The translations under genes and the position numbers were made by a program. A DNA stretch of 64,000 nucleotides, from contig NZ_FOLQ01000013.1 of NCBI RefSeq assembly GCF_900112365.1, positions 62,001 to 126,000 on the forward strand, written 5' to 3'. The stretch comes from Spirosoma endophyticum (GTDB taxonomy: Bacteria > Bacteroidota > Bacteroidia > Cytophagales > Spirosomataceae). The stretch's first letter is position 1. Each line of letters starts with the position of its first letter. The notes under the pieces are model-generated. The model was not told the DNA's origin. It was given only the letters and a program-made list of their open reading frames with translations, and made no database searches. Shown here in pieces: positions 17,493 through 25,484 of this stretch.

Positions 17493-17927
17493 ATGGCCAC
17501 TGTCACTGCCCGAATTGAACGAACACCTTACGAGACGCACCTGTCCACTGATTCTCAGGTGATAGTGGCCGACGAACCGATCGACATGGGCGGTCAGGAC
17601 CGGGGTATGCGACCAAGTGAACTGCTGGCAGGAGCGCTGGCCACCTGCATCGTGATGACGCTACGTATGTATGCCGACCGCAAAGGATTACCCCTCGATT
17701 CGGCCGTTGTCCATGTCGAATACACGTACGACCCCATAGCAGGACGGTCTCTTTTTACTACGAAATTGATTTTAAATGGTGATATGACCCCCGAACAACG
17801 TAACCGTCTACGCGAAATGGCCGATCGATGTCCGGTGCACAAAACGCTGCAAAGCCCGATGGACTTCGAAACAACGCTGGTTGAGGACGCGGGGATGGGA
17901 CACCATTTACCAAATGCGATCAAATGA
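17493..17927 (+). CDS. OsmC family protein
   Basis: A 144-residue OsmC/Ohr-fold protein. Two conserved redox cysteines appear in LAGALATCIVMTLRMYA (about residue 52) and DRCPVHKTLQ (about 112), and the ligand Glu/Arg region lies in RPSELLAG. Family members reduce organic hydroperoxides. It is closely downstream of pyrE (25 nt) and probably cotranscribed. It reads more like the YhfA-type general OsmC branch than Ohr. Confidence 0.88.
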   Translation: MATVTARIERTPYETHLSTDSQVIVADEPIDMGGQDRGMRPSELLAGALATCIVMTLRMYADRKGLPLDSAVVHVEYTYDPIAGRSLFTTKLILNGDMTPEQRNRLREMADRCPVHKTLQSPMDFETTLVEDAGMGHHLPNAIK

Positions 17928-17957
17928 GTTATTGACTACTCTACTACGTTGACGGCC

Positions 17958-18170
17958 ATGAGTGAAACACCAGCTCCCGACCTTGCAAAGACCTGTAAGT
18001 CTATGATTCGTACAGCCAGCAAAGTGGAACTTTGGGCGATCTCCGAGAAAGTGGGCAGCGTATGCGGATGAAGGTAGCCGACCTGGTTCAGATCGACTAC
18101 CTTATCACGAAGTTTCCTGCTGACTTCATTCAGCTTGCACCCTACCGGTCAGGAATAAGCAAGGTTTTGT
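17958..18170 (+). pseudogene. Possible frameshifted remnant of a DeoR-type regulator C-terminus
   Basis: Two fragments in different frames read on from each other. At 17958-18071 the text includes APDLAKTCKSMIRTASKV and SEKVGSV, ending at a stop. From about 18066 another frame reads MKVADLVQIDYLITKFPAD. Together they resemble the C-terminal sensor of DeoR-family sugar regulators (KxxMIxxAxxV...DSSKxG...VADLxxIDxLITD) by my recollection. No N-terminal helix-turn-helix is present and the 3' end runs into the next convergent gene. The resemblance is moderate. Confidence 0.38.
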
Positions 18171-18173
18171 CGA

Positions 18174-19523
18174 TTAGTCGGGTAACATTGACTTTATATC
18201 TGATGCATGCGTTGGATACGCCATTAGCGTACCGCCCAGAGCAGTTGCCGAAATGCCGTGCTTCATCGCGAGCGTAAATACGTTAATCAAGTCGTCGCTG
18301 CCGGAGCCCAGTACGTGGGCACCAACAATCTGATCCGTTTCTTTATCGACAAGCGTTTTAAATCCGGTGAATGGCTCATTGATGCGTTTGCTGACGTACC
18401 AGTCAGTGGTTTCCTGAAACAACACCTTTACGTTGACGCCTTTTTCTTTTGCCTTCTCCTCCGTCAAACCGACAGAAGCTAATGGAGGCACGGTAAAAAC
18501 TGCCGTCGGAACGGGGGCATCTGTGTACATCTGGTGATTTTCCTTAAGAATATTTTCAGCCACTATACGGCCTTCATAGCCCGCCAATGGCGTGAGCGGC
18601 AAGCCTTTATCTGCTACGTCTCCACAGGCATAAACCTTTGGGTTTGATTCACTTTGCAGATACCGGTTAACCGTAATTCCCTTTTCTCCCAGCTCAACAC
18701 CGGCCTTCTCCAGATTAAGTTCAGCAACATCGGCGACTCGTCCGGCGGCATGGACAACTAACTGTGTCGAGAGCGAATGTTCTTTTCCCTGCCCCTCGTA
18801 GTGAATCTTCAGATCCCCCGGTTTGCCTTCAACAGCCGTTACGCTGGCTTCCAGTACAATCTTGATGCCAATGGCTTCCATTGCCTTAACCAGTAGATTC
18901 ACTACATCGGCATCGAAGCCTTCGAGCGGGCGTTTCCCTTGGTGGAGGATGGTCACGTTCGCGCCAGCACGAGCCGCAATGTGAGCAAACTCAAAGGCGA
19001 TGTATCCACCGCCTACCAGCGCGATCTTGTCGGGCAATTGCGGCAGTTCCATAAAACCGGTGCTATCAATTAGCAACTCTTCGCCAGGAATGTTAAGCGG
19101 CTTGGGGCGTTGCCCCGTGGCAATGACAATGTGTTTGGCACGTAGTGTATCATCACCAACCTGTAGGGTATCTTCTGACAGAAAGGTAGCTGCGCCGTGG
19201 AATGTTTTGATGCCCAGATCGGCAAATTTGGTTTCTGTATCTTCAGGAATTGACTCGGTAAATGTTTTTTTGAATCGAATCAGATCAGGCCAGTTAATGA
19301 CCGCTTTTTCCTCAATGCCTTTGCCGATTAATTGCGCTGAACGGGCGACTAGTTCTGAGGCTCCTACCAGCACTTTTTTGGGGTCGCATCCACGCTGCGA
19401 ACACGTACCGCCGAAGGGTAATTTATCAATGATAGCCACGCGCTTACCTGCGTCCCGGACGGTTTGCGCAGCCATTGCACCAGCCGAGCCAGTACCAATT
19501 ACAACAAGATCAAACGAATGCAT
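18174..19523 (-). CDS. Flavin disulfide reductase (glutathione reductase/dihydrolipoamide dehydrogenase-like)
   Basis: A 449-residue class I pyridine nucleotide-disulfide oxidoreductase. The FAD motif VVIGTGSAGAMAA (about 7-19), the redox CSQRGC pair in GGTCSQRGCDPKKV (about 38-51), the NAD(P) motif ALVGGGYIAFEFAH (about 170) and the second FAD contact VYACGDVAD (about 290) appear in order. The C-terminal interface carries YPTHASD in place of the usual HxxxxE-type segment, so the true partner (mercuric ion, glutathione analogue or other thiol) is unclear. It has no neighbour of obvious partnership. Confidence 0.85.
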   Translation of the reverse strand: MHSFDLVVIGTGSAGAMAAQTVRDAGKRVAIIDKLPFGGTCSQRGCDPKKVLVGASELVARSAQLIGKGIEEKAVINWPDLIRFKKTFTESIPEDTETKFADLGIKTFHGAATFLSEDTLQVGDDTLRAKHIVIATGQRPKPLNIPGEELLIDSTGFMELPQLPDKIALVGGGYIAFEFAHIAARAGANVTILHQGKRPLEGFDADVVNLLVKAMEAIGIKIVLEASVTAVEGKPGDLKIHYEGQGKEHSLSTQLVVHAAGRVADVAELNLEKAGVELGEKGITVNRYLQSESNPKVYACGDVADKGLPLTPLAGYEGRIVAENILKENHQMYTDAPVPTAVFTVPPLASVGLTEEKAKEKGVNVKVLFQETTDWYVSKRINEPFTGFKTLVDKETDQIVGAHVLGSGSDDLINVFTLAMKHGISATALGGTLMAYPTHASDIKSMLPD

Positions 19524-19587
19524 AGAATATATTTATCAAATAGATTCTATACATAACGCTCAAACGTAACGTAGTGGCTAAAAAAAA

Positions 19588-19623
19588 ATGGGTAATCCGT
19601 GAGTCTCCCCACGAATTACCCAT
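19588..19623 (-). terminator. Intrinsic terminator, originally of the ABC-F gene
   Basis: ATGGGTAATCCGTG (19588-19601) pairs with CACGAATTACCCAT (19610-19623), one mismatch; on the minus strand an eight-base T-run follows. It lies 22 nt from a duplicated copy of the ABC-F gene end, which suggests it terminated that gene before the DUF6934 cassette arrived. Confidence 0.8.
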
Positions 19624-19644
19624 CTTATCTAGTGTACTTTTTAT

Positions 19645-19692
19645 TTACGCTACGGCTTCATACCCCCCCCCGCGTTGCGCTTCCAAACGTCT
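19645..19692 (-). pseudogene. Duplicated 3' end of the ABC-F gene
   Basis: Read on the minus strand this ends ...TATGAAGCCGTAGCGTAA (YEAVA-stop), almost the same as the end of the intact ABC-F gene at 20444 (YEAVA-stop). Upstream the match continues through AAGCGCAACGCGGGG, but a run of ten C/G replaces part of the codons. It is about 800 bp from the intact copy, and the small DUF6934 cassette lies between them. Confidence 0.75.
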
Positions 19693-19708
19693 ATGAGGGA
19701 TTTGATTG

Positions 19709-19870
19709 TCAGGCTTCGGGCTTTATTGTGAAGGGATCTCGTTTAGTGCCTTTGAGCAGAGTTTTGATTCGCTCAATCTTATGTGGAAAAAGCGGTTCAT
19801 CTCCGTATCGTTCTTCCAATGTAGGATCAACTGTAATCTTACCTCTTGTTTTTGTCTTTAGATTTTTCAT
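19709..19870 (-). CDS. Small basic protein, partner of DUF6934 gene
   Basis: A 53-residue Lys/Arg-rich protein, MKNLKTKTRGKITV... ending FTIKPEA, without signal or membrane segment. The ATG at 19870 is 17 nt after the DUF6934 stop; a TTG at 19891 overlapping that stop is also in frame. The pair behaves as one transcription unit. I recognise no domain. Small size, tight coupling to an uncharacterised gene and residence in an inserted cassette recall toxin-antitoxin or defence pairs, but nothing in the sequence proves this. Confidence 0.6.
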   Translation of the reverse strand: MKNLKTKTRGKITVDPTLEERYGDEPLFPHKIERIKTLLKGTKRDPFTIKPEA

Positions 19871-19887
19871 CCTTATTCGGTTGTTTC

Positions 19888-20334
19888 TCAACTGACTTTA
19901 TAAATAATAAATGCAGCATATTGAATACCAGTTTCAATATCGACTTCGATGCCTTCCTGGTTCAATCCGGTGATTAACAATCGATCTGAAAACTCGTCAT
20001 AAAACTGCAACACTATTCGATTGTAAAGCATTGTCCTTCTAGTGTCACTTCCAGTAAAGATAACTGTTTCCGTAGGATGAACTTCAAAAAACTGAAGCAA
20101 TGTTAAGGCCACAGTTGTAATCACTTTTCGCCCGTCACCGTTGTCAGAAATTACACTATCACTGATTCTACCTGTAGCTGGGTCAAAATCACCAAAACCA
20201 AGATTCCATACATTGAGAGAATTCACATAGGAGTATTCAACAATTTTCTGAATGTGCCCTTTGGCACCTATGCTAATGAACTCGTAACGCAACCGATTTT
20301 TGGAAACAGCAACCTCATAACTTGGGCGATTCAT
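19888..20334 (-). CDS. DUF6934 family protein
   Basis: A 148-residue protein beginning MNRPSYEVAVSKNRLRYEF and containing IQKIVEYSYV, VISDNGDGRKVITTVALTLLQFF and VIFTGSDTRRTMLYNR. This pattern matches the Bacteroidota family I know as DUF6934 (IVxYTP...DxxKVLATVIxTLxxFF...FFxGSTxARTRLYR). Function is unknown. It has its own -7 box 24-31 nt upstream of the ATG and a small downstream partner, so the pair can be expressed independently of the ABC-F gene. A TTG at 20343 is an alternative start. Confidence 0.75.
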   Translation of the reverse strand: MNRPSYEVAVSKNRLRYEFISIGAKGHIQKIVEYSYVNSLNVWNLGFGDFDPATGRISDSVISDNGDGRKVITTVALTLLQFFEVHPTETVIFTGSDTRRTMLYNRIVLQFYDEFSDRLLITGLNQEGIEVDIETGIQYAAFIIYKVS

Positions 20335-20357
20335 GAAAAGCAAGGTAAACGTTCAGG

Positions 20358-20365
20358 CAAACATA
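20358..20365 (-). promoter_or_regulatory. -7 box for the DUF6934 cassette
   Basis: On the minus strand this reads TATGTTTG, an exact TAnnTTTG. Transcription would begin about 17 nt before the ATG at 20334. I found no good -33 TTTG, and the 68-bp palindrome occupies that side. Confidence 0.45.
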
Positions 20366-20368
20366 AGC

Positions 20369-20436
20369 TAAATAAATTAAAACGGGTAGAATAGTAACTT
20401 TCGAAAGTTACTATTCTACCCGTTTTAATTTATTTA
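20369..20436. repeat. Perfect 68-bp palindrome with no spacer
   Basis: Positions 20369-20402 are the exact reverse complement of 20403-20436; the centre is CTTTC|GAAAG and the outer part is TAAATAAATTAAAACGGG. It starts 8 nt after the ABC-F stop codon. In RNA it would form a 30-bp-plus hairpin that could terminate ABC-F transcription. Spacerless palindromes of this size are usually unstable in DNA. Confidence 0.9.
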
Positions 20437-20443
20437 AAAGAAG

Positions 20444-22075
20444 CTACGCCACGGCTTCATACAGCTCCCCGCGTTGCGCTTTCACACGCTCGTCGGCGAG
20501 GTATTCGTCGTAGGTCATCAGTTTGTCGAGGATACCCGCCGGTGTGATTTCGATGATGCGGTTGGCAATCGTCTGTACGAACTGGTGATCGTGCGAGGTA
20601 AAAAGAACTGGACCTTTGAAGTCGATCAATCCATTATTAAGGGATTCGATGGATTCGAGGTCAAGGTGGTTGGTAGGCTCGTCGAGCATCAGGAAATTAG
20701 CACCCGACAGCATCATTTTCGACAGCATACACCGCACTTTTTCGCCCCCGCTCAACACCGTTGCTTTCTTCAGTGACTCCTCACCCGAGAACAACATACG
20801 ACCCAAGAAGCCCCGAATGAAGCTTTCGTCTTTCTCGACCGAATACTGCCGTAGCCAATCCACTAGATTCAGATCCGTCTGGAAGAATTTTTCCTTTTCG
20901 GAATCCGTCGGGAAATACGACATCGTGATCGTAACACCCCACCGGAACGTACCCGAATCCGCTTTGCGATCACCCGCCAGAATATCCATCAGCGCCGATA
21001 CGGCCAGCCCATCGCGACTAAACAGGAAAACCTTATCCTGCTTGTTCATGGTAAAGGACAGGTTTTCAAAGAGTTTCGTGCCGTCTTCTGCCATATATGT
21101 CAGATTTTCGACCGTCAGGATTTGATCACCGGGTTCACGCTCAGCCTTGAAATTTACGTAGGGATATTTCCGCGATGATGGCTGAATATCCTCCAGCGTA
21201 AGCTTTTCAAGCAATTTGCCACGGCTCGTAGCCTGCTTGGATTTCGATGCGTTGGCCGAGAATCGTCGAATGAAGTCTTCGAGTTCCTTGCGCTTATCTT
21301 CCGTTTTCTTATTCTGGTCCTGGCGTTGTTTCAGCGCTAATTGACTCGATTCATACCAGAATGAATAGTTTCCGGCGAAGAGTTTAACCTTGCTGAAGTC
21401 AACGTCTACGATCTGCGTACAAACCTGATCCAAAAAGTGGCGATCGTGGGATACGACGATAACGGTGTTATTGAAATTGGCCAGGAAGTTTTCGAGCCAA
21501 CTCACCGATTCGACATCAAGGTTGTTGGTCGGCTCATCCAGCAGCAATACGTCAGGGCTACCGAAAATAGCTTGTGCCAGCAGGACACGCACTTTTTCGG
21601 AACCGTTCAGGTCCGACATCATCGCGTAGTGCATATCTTCTTTAATGCCCAGCCCAGATAATAAACTGGCGGCATCAGATTCGGCATCCCAGCCGTTCAT
21701 TTCGGCAAATTCCGATTCAAGTTCGGCAGCTTTCTCGCCGTCAGCATCCGTAAACTCCTCTTTTGCATACAGGGCATCCTTCTCCTGCATGATATCATAC
21801 AGGCGTTTGTTGCCCAGAATCACCGTTTGTAGCACCGGATACTCGTCATAAGCCGACTGGTTCTGGTTCAGCACCGACATTCGTTCGCCGGGCGACATCG
21901 TAACGGAGCCCGTTTGTGGCTCAATTTCGCCCGACAAAATCTTCAAAAACGTCGATTTTCCCGCGCCGTTGGCACCGATAACCCCATAGCAGTTGCCGGA
22001 CGTAAATTTTATGGTGACGTCGTCGAAAAGCACCCGCTTACCATAGCGAAGTGAGACGTTTTGTACCGATATCAT
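20444..22075 (-). CDS. ABC-F family ATPase (YbiT-like)
   Basis: A 543-residue protein with two ATP-binding cassettes and no membrane segment. NBD1 has Walker A GANGAGKST (about 34-42), a degenerate signature LNGSEKVRVLLAQ and Walker B VLLLDEPTNNLD. NBD2 has signature LSGGEKVRCMLSK and Walker B FLMLDEPTNHLD. The charged linker (about 235-310) is typical. ABC-F proteins act on ribosomes as translation factors or antibiotic-protection proteins; length and motif order resemble E. coli YbiT. The final codons (YEAVA) are duplicated at 19645. A -7 box lies 28-35 nt upstream. Confidence 0.9.
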   Translation of the reverse strand: MISVQNVSLRYGKRVLFDDVTIKFTSGNCYGVIGANGAGKSTFLKILSGEIEPQTGSVTMSPGERMSVLNQNQSAYDEYPVLQTVILGNKRLYDIMQEKDALYAKEEFTDADGEKAAELESEFAEMNGWDAESDAASLLSGLGIKEDMHYAMMSDLNGSEKVRVLLAQAIFGSPDVLLLDEPTNNLDVESVSWLENFLANFNNTVIVVSHDRHFLDQVCTQIVDVDFSKVKLFAGNYSFWYESSQLALKQRQDQNKKTEDKRKELEDFIRRFSANASKSKQATSRGKLLEKLTLEDIQPSSRKYPYVNFKAEREPGDQILTVENLTYMAEDGTKLFENLSFTMNKQDKVFLFSRDGLAVSALMDILAGDRKADSGTFRWGVTITMSYFPTDSEKEKFFQTDLNLVDWLRQYSVEKDESFIRGFLGRMLFSGEESLKKATVLSGGEKVRCMLSKMMLSGANFLMLDEPTNHLDLESIESLNNGLIDFKGPVLFTSHDHQFVQTIANRIIEITPAGILDKLMTYDEYLADERVKAQRGELYEAVA

Positions 22076-22102
22076 GGCTTAATTTTCTGTTCAGATTGAA
22101 GC

Positions 22103-22110
22103 ACAAAGGT
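22103..22110 (-). promoter_or_regulatory. -7 box for the ABC-F gene
   Basis: On the minus strand this reads TACCTTTG, an exact TAnnTTTG about 28 nt upstream of the ATG. No -33 element at proper distance was seen. Confidence 0.4.
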
Positions 22111-22171
22111 ACGAAATTTAGCGGGAAAATGGGCGATTTCCCTGGTGCCAAACTAAGCTAACCCCTAGTTA

Positions 22172-23752
22172 TCAGGGTTTACTTTCCACGATCTTCATCG
22201 CTTCATCATCCTTGTACTGCGTGATCTGGCCTTTTAATTTGCTTTTCAAGTCGGCGGTAATAGTTTCGTAGCCTTTCTCACCGTACAGATTATGCAGCTC
22301 GTGGGGGTCTTTTTTCAGATCGTATAATTCCCAGAAATCCTGCGGCCCATAAAATCGAACCAGCTTGTACTGGTCAGTACGTAGCCCAAGGTGCGGATAA
22401 ACATGGTGGGGTTTAGGAAATTCGTAGTAGTGGTAGTACGCTTCTTTCCGCCAGGGTATTGTCTCGCCTTTCAATAAGGGCAAAAAGGATTCACCCTGCA
22501 TTTCTTTCGGAACGGTCGTGCCAGCCAGGTTTAATAACGTAGGCGCCCAGTCGATATTGGAAATCAGCTCATTGATCTCCGTACCCGGCTTAATGACGCC
22601 CGGATAACGAATGACAAACGGCGTTTTCAGCGACTCTTCGTAAATAAATCGCTTGTCGAACCAGCCGTGTTCGCCCATATAAAAACCCTGATCAGACGCA
22701 TAAATAATGACCGTATTTTTGGCCAGTCCGGTTTTATCCAAATGATCGAGTAATTCGCCAATGTTGCGATCCAGGGATCGAGCCGTAGCCAGATAATCCT
22801 TCAGATAACGCTGGTATTTCCACTCGACCAGCGCTTTACCACTAAGCTTTTTAGTCTCAAATTCCTTGCTGATCTTGTTCTCGTAATAGTCATAAAAAGG
22901 CTTCTTCTGTTCGGGTGAAAAGCGATTATAAATGTCGCTTTTCACGTAATCGGAGTGAACTTTCAAATCCTCTTTCAGGCGCATCGTTTTGTCGATGGTC
23001 ATGTCCTGATTTTGGGCCGCTATCCGGCCTTTGTAGTCGTCATAGAACGTAGCAGGCAGTGGAAACGTAACGGTATCGAACGCGCCAAGATCCTGTAGAT
23101 CGGGCAACCATTCGCGGTGCGTAGCTTTATGGCCTACGACCAGAAAAAACGGCTTTGCTTTATCGCGCTGATTGAGCCAGTCCAGCGAGAGTTTCGTCAC
23201 GACGTTGGTCACATAACCGGGATACCGAACCGTATCTTTCTTCGCATTGACGAAATCGGGGTTATAATACTGGCCCTGTCCCGGCAGCACATTCAGGTAA
23301 TCGAACCCATTTGGCAGACTGCCCAAATGCATTTTACCAATCCAGGCCGTTTGGTAGCCCTTTTTCTGTAGTTCCTCAGAGAAAACAGGCTGATTTATAT
23401 CAAATACTTTCTCGTTCAGCTTGTAGCCATTCAGGTGGCTATATTTCCCGGTCAGCAGCGTCGCCCGGCTCGGTCCGCAAATGGAATTGGTTACTACGTT
23501 GTACCGTAGAATGGCTCCCTCATTAGCGATTCGGTCGATACTGGGTGTTTTTGTCAACGTACTGCCATACGCGCTAATCGCCTGATAGGCATGATCATCG
23601 GAGAAGACGAAAATAATATTAGGTGGTGTTGTCGCAGCTTCTTCCTTCTTTTTGGTTCTGCAACCAGCCACCGTCAGCATACAGACGAGCAACGTAGTAC
23701 AGACAACAACGTAACGAACTATAACGTGAGAGGGCATCGTAATTTCATTCAT
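22172..23752 (-). CDS. Lipoprotein sulfatase (type I, Cys-type)
   Basis: A 526-residue protein with an N-terminal hydrophobic stretch and lipobox ending TVAGC (Cys31), so probably anchored to the cell surface or periplasmic face. The sulfatase signature CGPSRATLLTG (Cys92, converted to formylglycine) and upstream metal ligands FSDDHAY are present; the C-terminal region (YYHYYEFPKPHHVYPHLG, LYDLKKDPHEL) matches the DUF4976 cap. Such enzymes remove sulfate from glycans such as GAGs or algal polysaccharides. An anaerobic-type or FGE maturase must be elsewhere. It lies downstream of a transporter gene on the same strand. Confidence 0.88.
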   Translation of the reverse strand: MNEITMPSHVIVRYVVVCTTLLVCMLTVAGCRTKKKEEAATTPPNIIFVFSDDHAYQAISAYGSTLTKTPSIDRIANEGAILRYNVVTNSICGPSRATLLTGKYSHLNGYKLNEKVFDINQPVFSEELQKKGYQTAWIGKMHLGSLPNGFDYLNVLPGQGQYYNPDFVNAKKDTVRYPGYVTNVVTKLSLDWLNQRDKAKPFFLVVGHKATHREWLPDLQDLGAFDTVTFPLPATFYDDYKGRIAAQNQDMTIDKTMRLKEDLKVHSDYVKSDIYNRFSPEQKKPFYDYYENKISKEFETKKLSGKALVEWKYQRYLKDYLATARSLDRNIGELLDHLDKTGLAKNTVIIYASDQGFYMGEHGWFDKRFIYEESLKTPFVIRYPGVIKPGTEINELISNIDWAPTLLNLAGTTVPKEMQGESFLPLLKGETIPWRKEAYYHYYEFPKPHHVYPHLGLRTDQYKLVRFYGPQDFWELYDLKKDPHELHNLYGEKGYETITADLKSKLKGQITQYKDDEAMKIVESKP

Positions 23753-23778
23753 TGGTAGTAAGCGGGTTGTTGATAGTC

Positions 23779-23806
23779 AAAGGAGAAAGTCCTCCTTTTT
23801 TTACTT
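23779..23806. terminator. Short hairpin between EamA and sulfatase genes
   Basis: AAAGGAG (23779-23785) pairs with CTCCTTT (23792-23798), followed by T's on the plus strand. Both neighbours are on the minus strand, where the T-run is short, so termination between them is uncertain. Confidence 0.35.
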
Positions 23807-23815
23807 TCGACGCTA

Positions 23816-24733
23816 TCAGGCTACGTTCGACAACTCCTGCCACGAAATCAGGCCAATAGCCAAAATCGCCAGGCCTAACCCGATCTTATTGGCCGTCGAG
23901 AGTTTTTCCCGAAAGAATAAAGCCGCCAGCAAAGCGGCCACCAGAATTACGCCAATGTTGTAGAGCGGATAAACAAAGGCCCCATTGCTGCCAAAGGCCG
24001 ACAGGGCCAGCAGCAGCGTATAAAAACTCAGAAAATTTGGTACGCCTAGGGTTATGGCTCCAATCAGGCTTCCCGGCTGAAACGTCTCCTTGCCCTGAAT
24101 CAACCGTAGACCGAGCATCAACAATCCGGCTATAATGGCCCCCAACACCATTGTCAGCGTTACCTGAATCGTTTTGTCCGCCGATGGAATGTAATTCAGA
24201 TTCATGTAATTGATCATGGTATTTGTAGCTCCATAAAACAAAAACACGCCCACTGGCAATAATACGTTGACGCCTGATCGACTGGCTCGAACCGCCGACG
24301 AATCGACCGAAGACTCTTTTTTGTACGTTGTCAGACCCACGGCTACCAACGCCAGCCCTAAACCCGTATAGTTCAGCCAATCGAACGTTTTGCCGCCCGT
24401 GCGAAAGACGAACAGGCTGAAACAGACCGGAATGACGAGCGAAAGATTGTTTGCCAGAGACGTAGCGGTTATGCCCATACGTTGCGTCGACGCACCCGAC
24501 AGCAGAAAGGTGAGAATGAAACCCACACCTAGCCCCAGCGCCAGCCACGTCCAGGTCTGGGTGAGGTCTATTGTAAACGATTGACCAGCGGGCATCAGCA
24601 ACAGCCCTGTCAGAAAACAGACCGGATAATTGAATACAATCGCCTGAAACGTATTGACATCGTAACGCGGAAACACCCGAAAATTCAGCAGGAGAAGCAC
24701 CGAAAGCACTATACTAAGGCCTAGAAAAAGCAT
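23816..24733 (-). CDS. EamA/DMT-type membrane transporter
   Basis: A 305-residue protein with ten predicted helices in two repeats; FREKLSTANKIGLGLAILAIGLI at the C-terminus is the usual EamA repeat end. It probably exports or imports a metabolite; the substrate is unknown. The frame is open to 24904, but the upstream 57 codons overlap the divergent DUF3052 gene, and the ATG at 24733 directly opens the first helix (MLFLGLSIVLSVLLLL). The sulfatase gene follows 63 nt downstream. Confidence 0.8.
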   Translation of the reverse strand: MLFLGLSIVLSVLLLLNFRVFPRYDVNTFQAIVFNYPVCFLTGLLLMPAGQSFTIDLTQTWTWLALGLGVGFILTFLLSGASTQRMGITATSLANNLSLVIPVCFSLFVFRTGGKTFDWLNYTGLGLALVAVGLTTYKKESSVDSSAVRASRSGVNVLLPVGVFLFYGATNTMINYMNLNYIPSADKTIQVTLTMVLGAIIAGLLMLGLRLIQGKETFQPGSLIGAITLGVPNFLSFYTLLLALSAFGSNGAFVYPLYNIGVILVAALLAALFFREKLSTANKIGLGLAILAIGLISWQELSNVA

Positions 24734-24845
24734 GAACGTAGCGTAGTAATTTCGGGCTAAGTTACACCAGGCGTTATAGATGGCAAACAAGCTAACCGCC
24801 GAGCCAGTTTTGTTTGATGAAGTTAGCCACAAACCAATGACGATC

Positions 24846-25262
24846 ATGGAGAAATCTATCTCAACCAAAATGGGCATTAAACCCGGATGGCGTACTTTTC
24901 TCATTAATGCCCCTGAAAAGGCTCAGGATGCAATCGGGCTACCCAACCTCGATATACAGTCAACGCTTGATGGTGACTTTGATTACATTCATCTCTTTGT
25001 AACGACTCAACAGGAGATGCATACCTATTTTGCCCATCTAAAAAGCCATCTAAAAAAAACGGGTATGCTTTGGATGTCCTGGCCAAAGGCGGGGAAATTG
25101 GAGACCGACCTGACATTAACCAAAGTTATCGAGATAGGCTATAATTACGGCCTTGTGGAAAGTAAGTCTTTGAGCATTGACGCTACCTGGTCAGGGTTGA
25201 AGTTCACGCACCCCAAAGAGGGAAAGACCTACAATAACAGTTATGGGAATCTCAAGTTATAG
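24846..25262 (+). CDS. DUF3052-like protein
   Basis: A 138-residue soluble protein. KMGIKPGWRTFLINAP near the N-terminus, the central FDYIHLFVTT and LWMSWPKAGKLETDLT, and late SIDATWSGLKF match the DUF3052 layout (KLGIKxG...SWPKxxxxxxTDLTxxxV...WSGLKF). Function is unknown. Several Met codons precede (24780, 24837); I choose MEKSISTKMG because the earlier codons overlap the divergent transporter region and are poorly family-like. Confidence 0.72.
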   Translation: MEKSISTKMGIKPGWRTFLINAPEKAQDAIGLPNLDIQSTLDGDFDYIHLFVTTQQEMHTYFAHLKSHLKKTGMLWMSWPKAGKLETDLTLTKVIEIGYNYGLVESKSLSIDATWSGLKFTHPKEGKTYNNSYGNLKL

Positions 25263-25393
25263 ACTCTGTGGGCAACTTGAGAAACTCCCGGGCGCCACCT
25301 TACACGTACAACAGAAGATACACTTATTTAAGCTCCTCCAACGCCATACTGATGAGTGTTTGCCTCCACTGTATTGAGTTGTTCAATCTATGA

Positions 25394-25425
25394 TTTGAAT
25401 CTTGCAAACGTTGGATTGATGTTTG
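25394..25425 (+). promoter_or_regulatory. Promoter candidate and TTGCAAAC direct repeats before the SDR gene
   Basis: TTTG at 25394-25397 and GATGTTTG at 25418-25425 (one mismatch to TAnnTTTG) are separated by 20 nt, a good Bacteroidota promoter geometry. TTGCAAAC occurs twice, at 25402 and 25423, two helical turns apart; the second is inside the palindrome GTTTGCAAAC, a possible operator. Confidence 0.45.
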
Positions 25426-25484
25426 CAAACACATGTCCTGCTTTCTTCCCCAACTTTGTTCCATCAATTTCTAATGAAGACGTA

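Noticed and set aside
24734..24904. Extended N-terminus of the EamA transporter
   Set aside because: It would overlap the divergent DUF3052 gene and precedes the first natural membrane helix.
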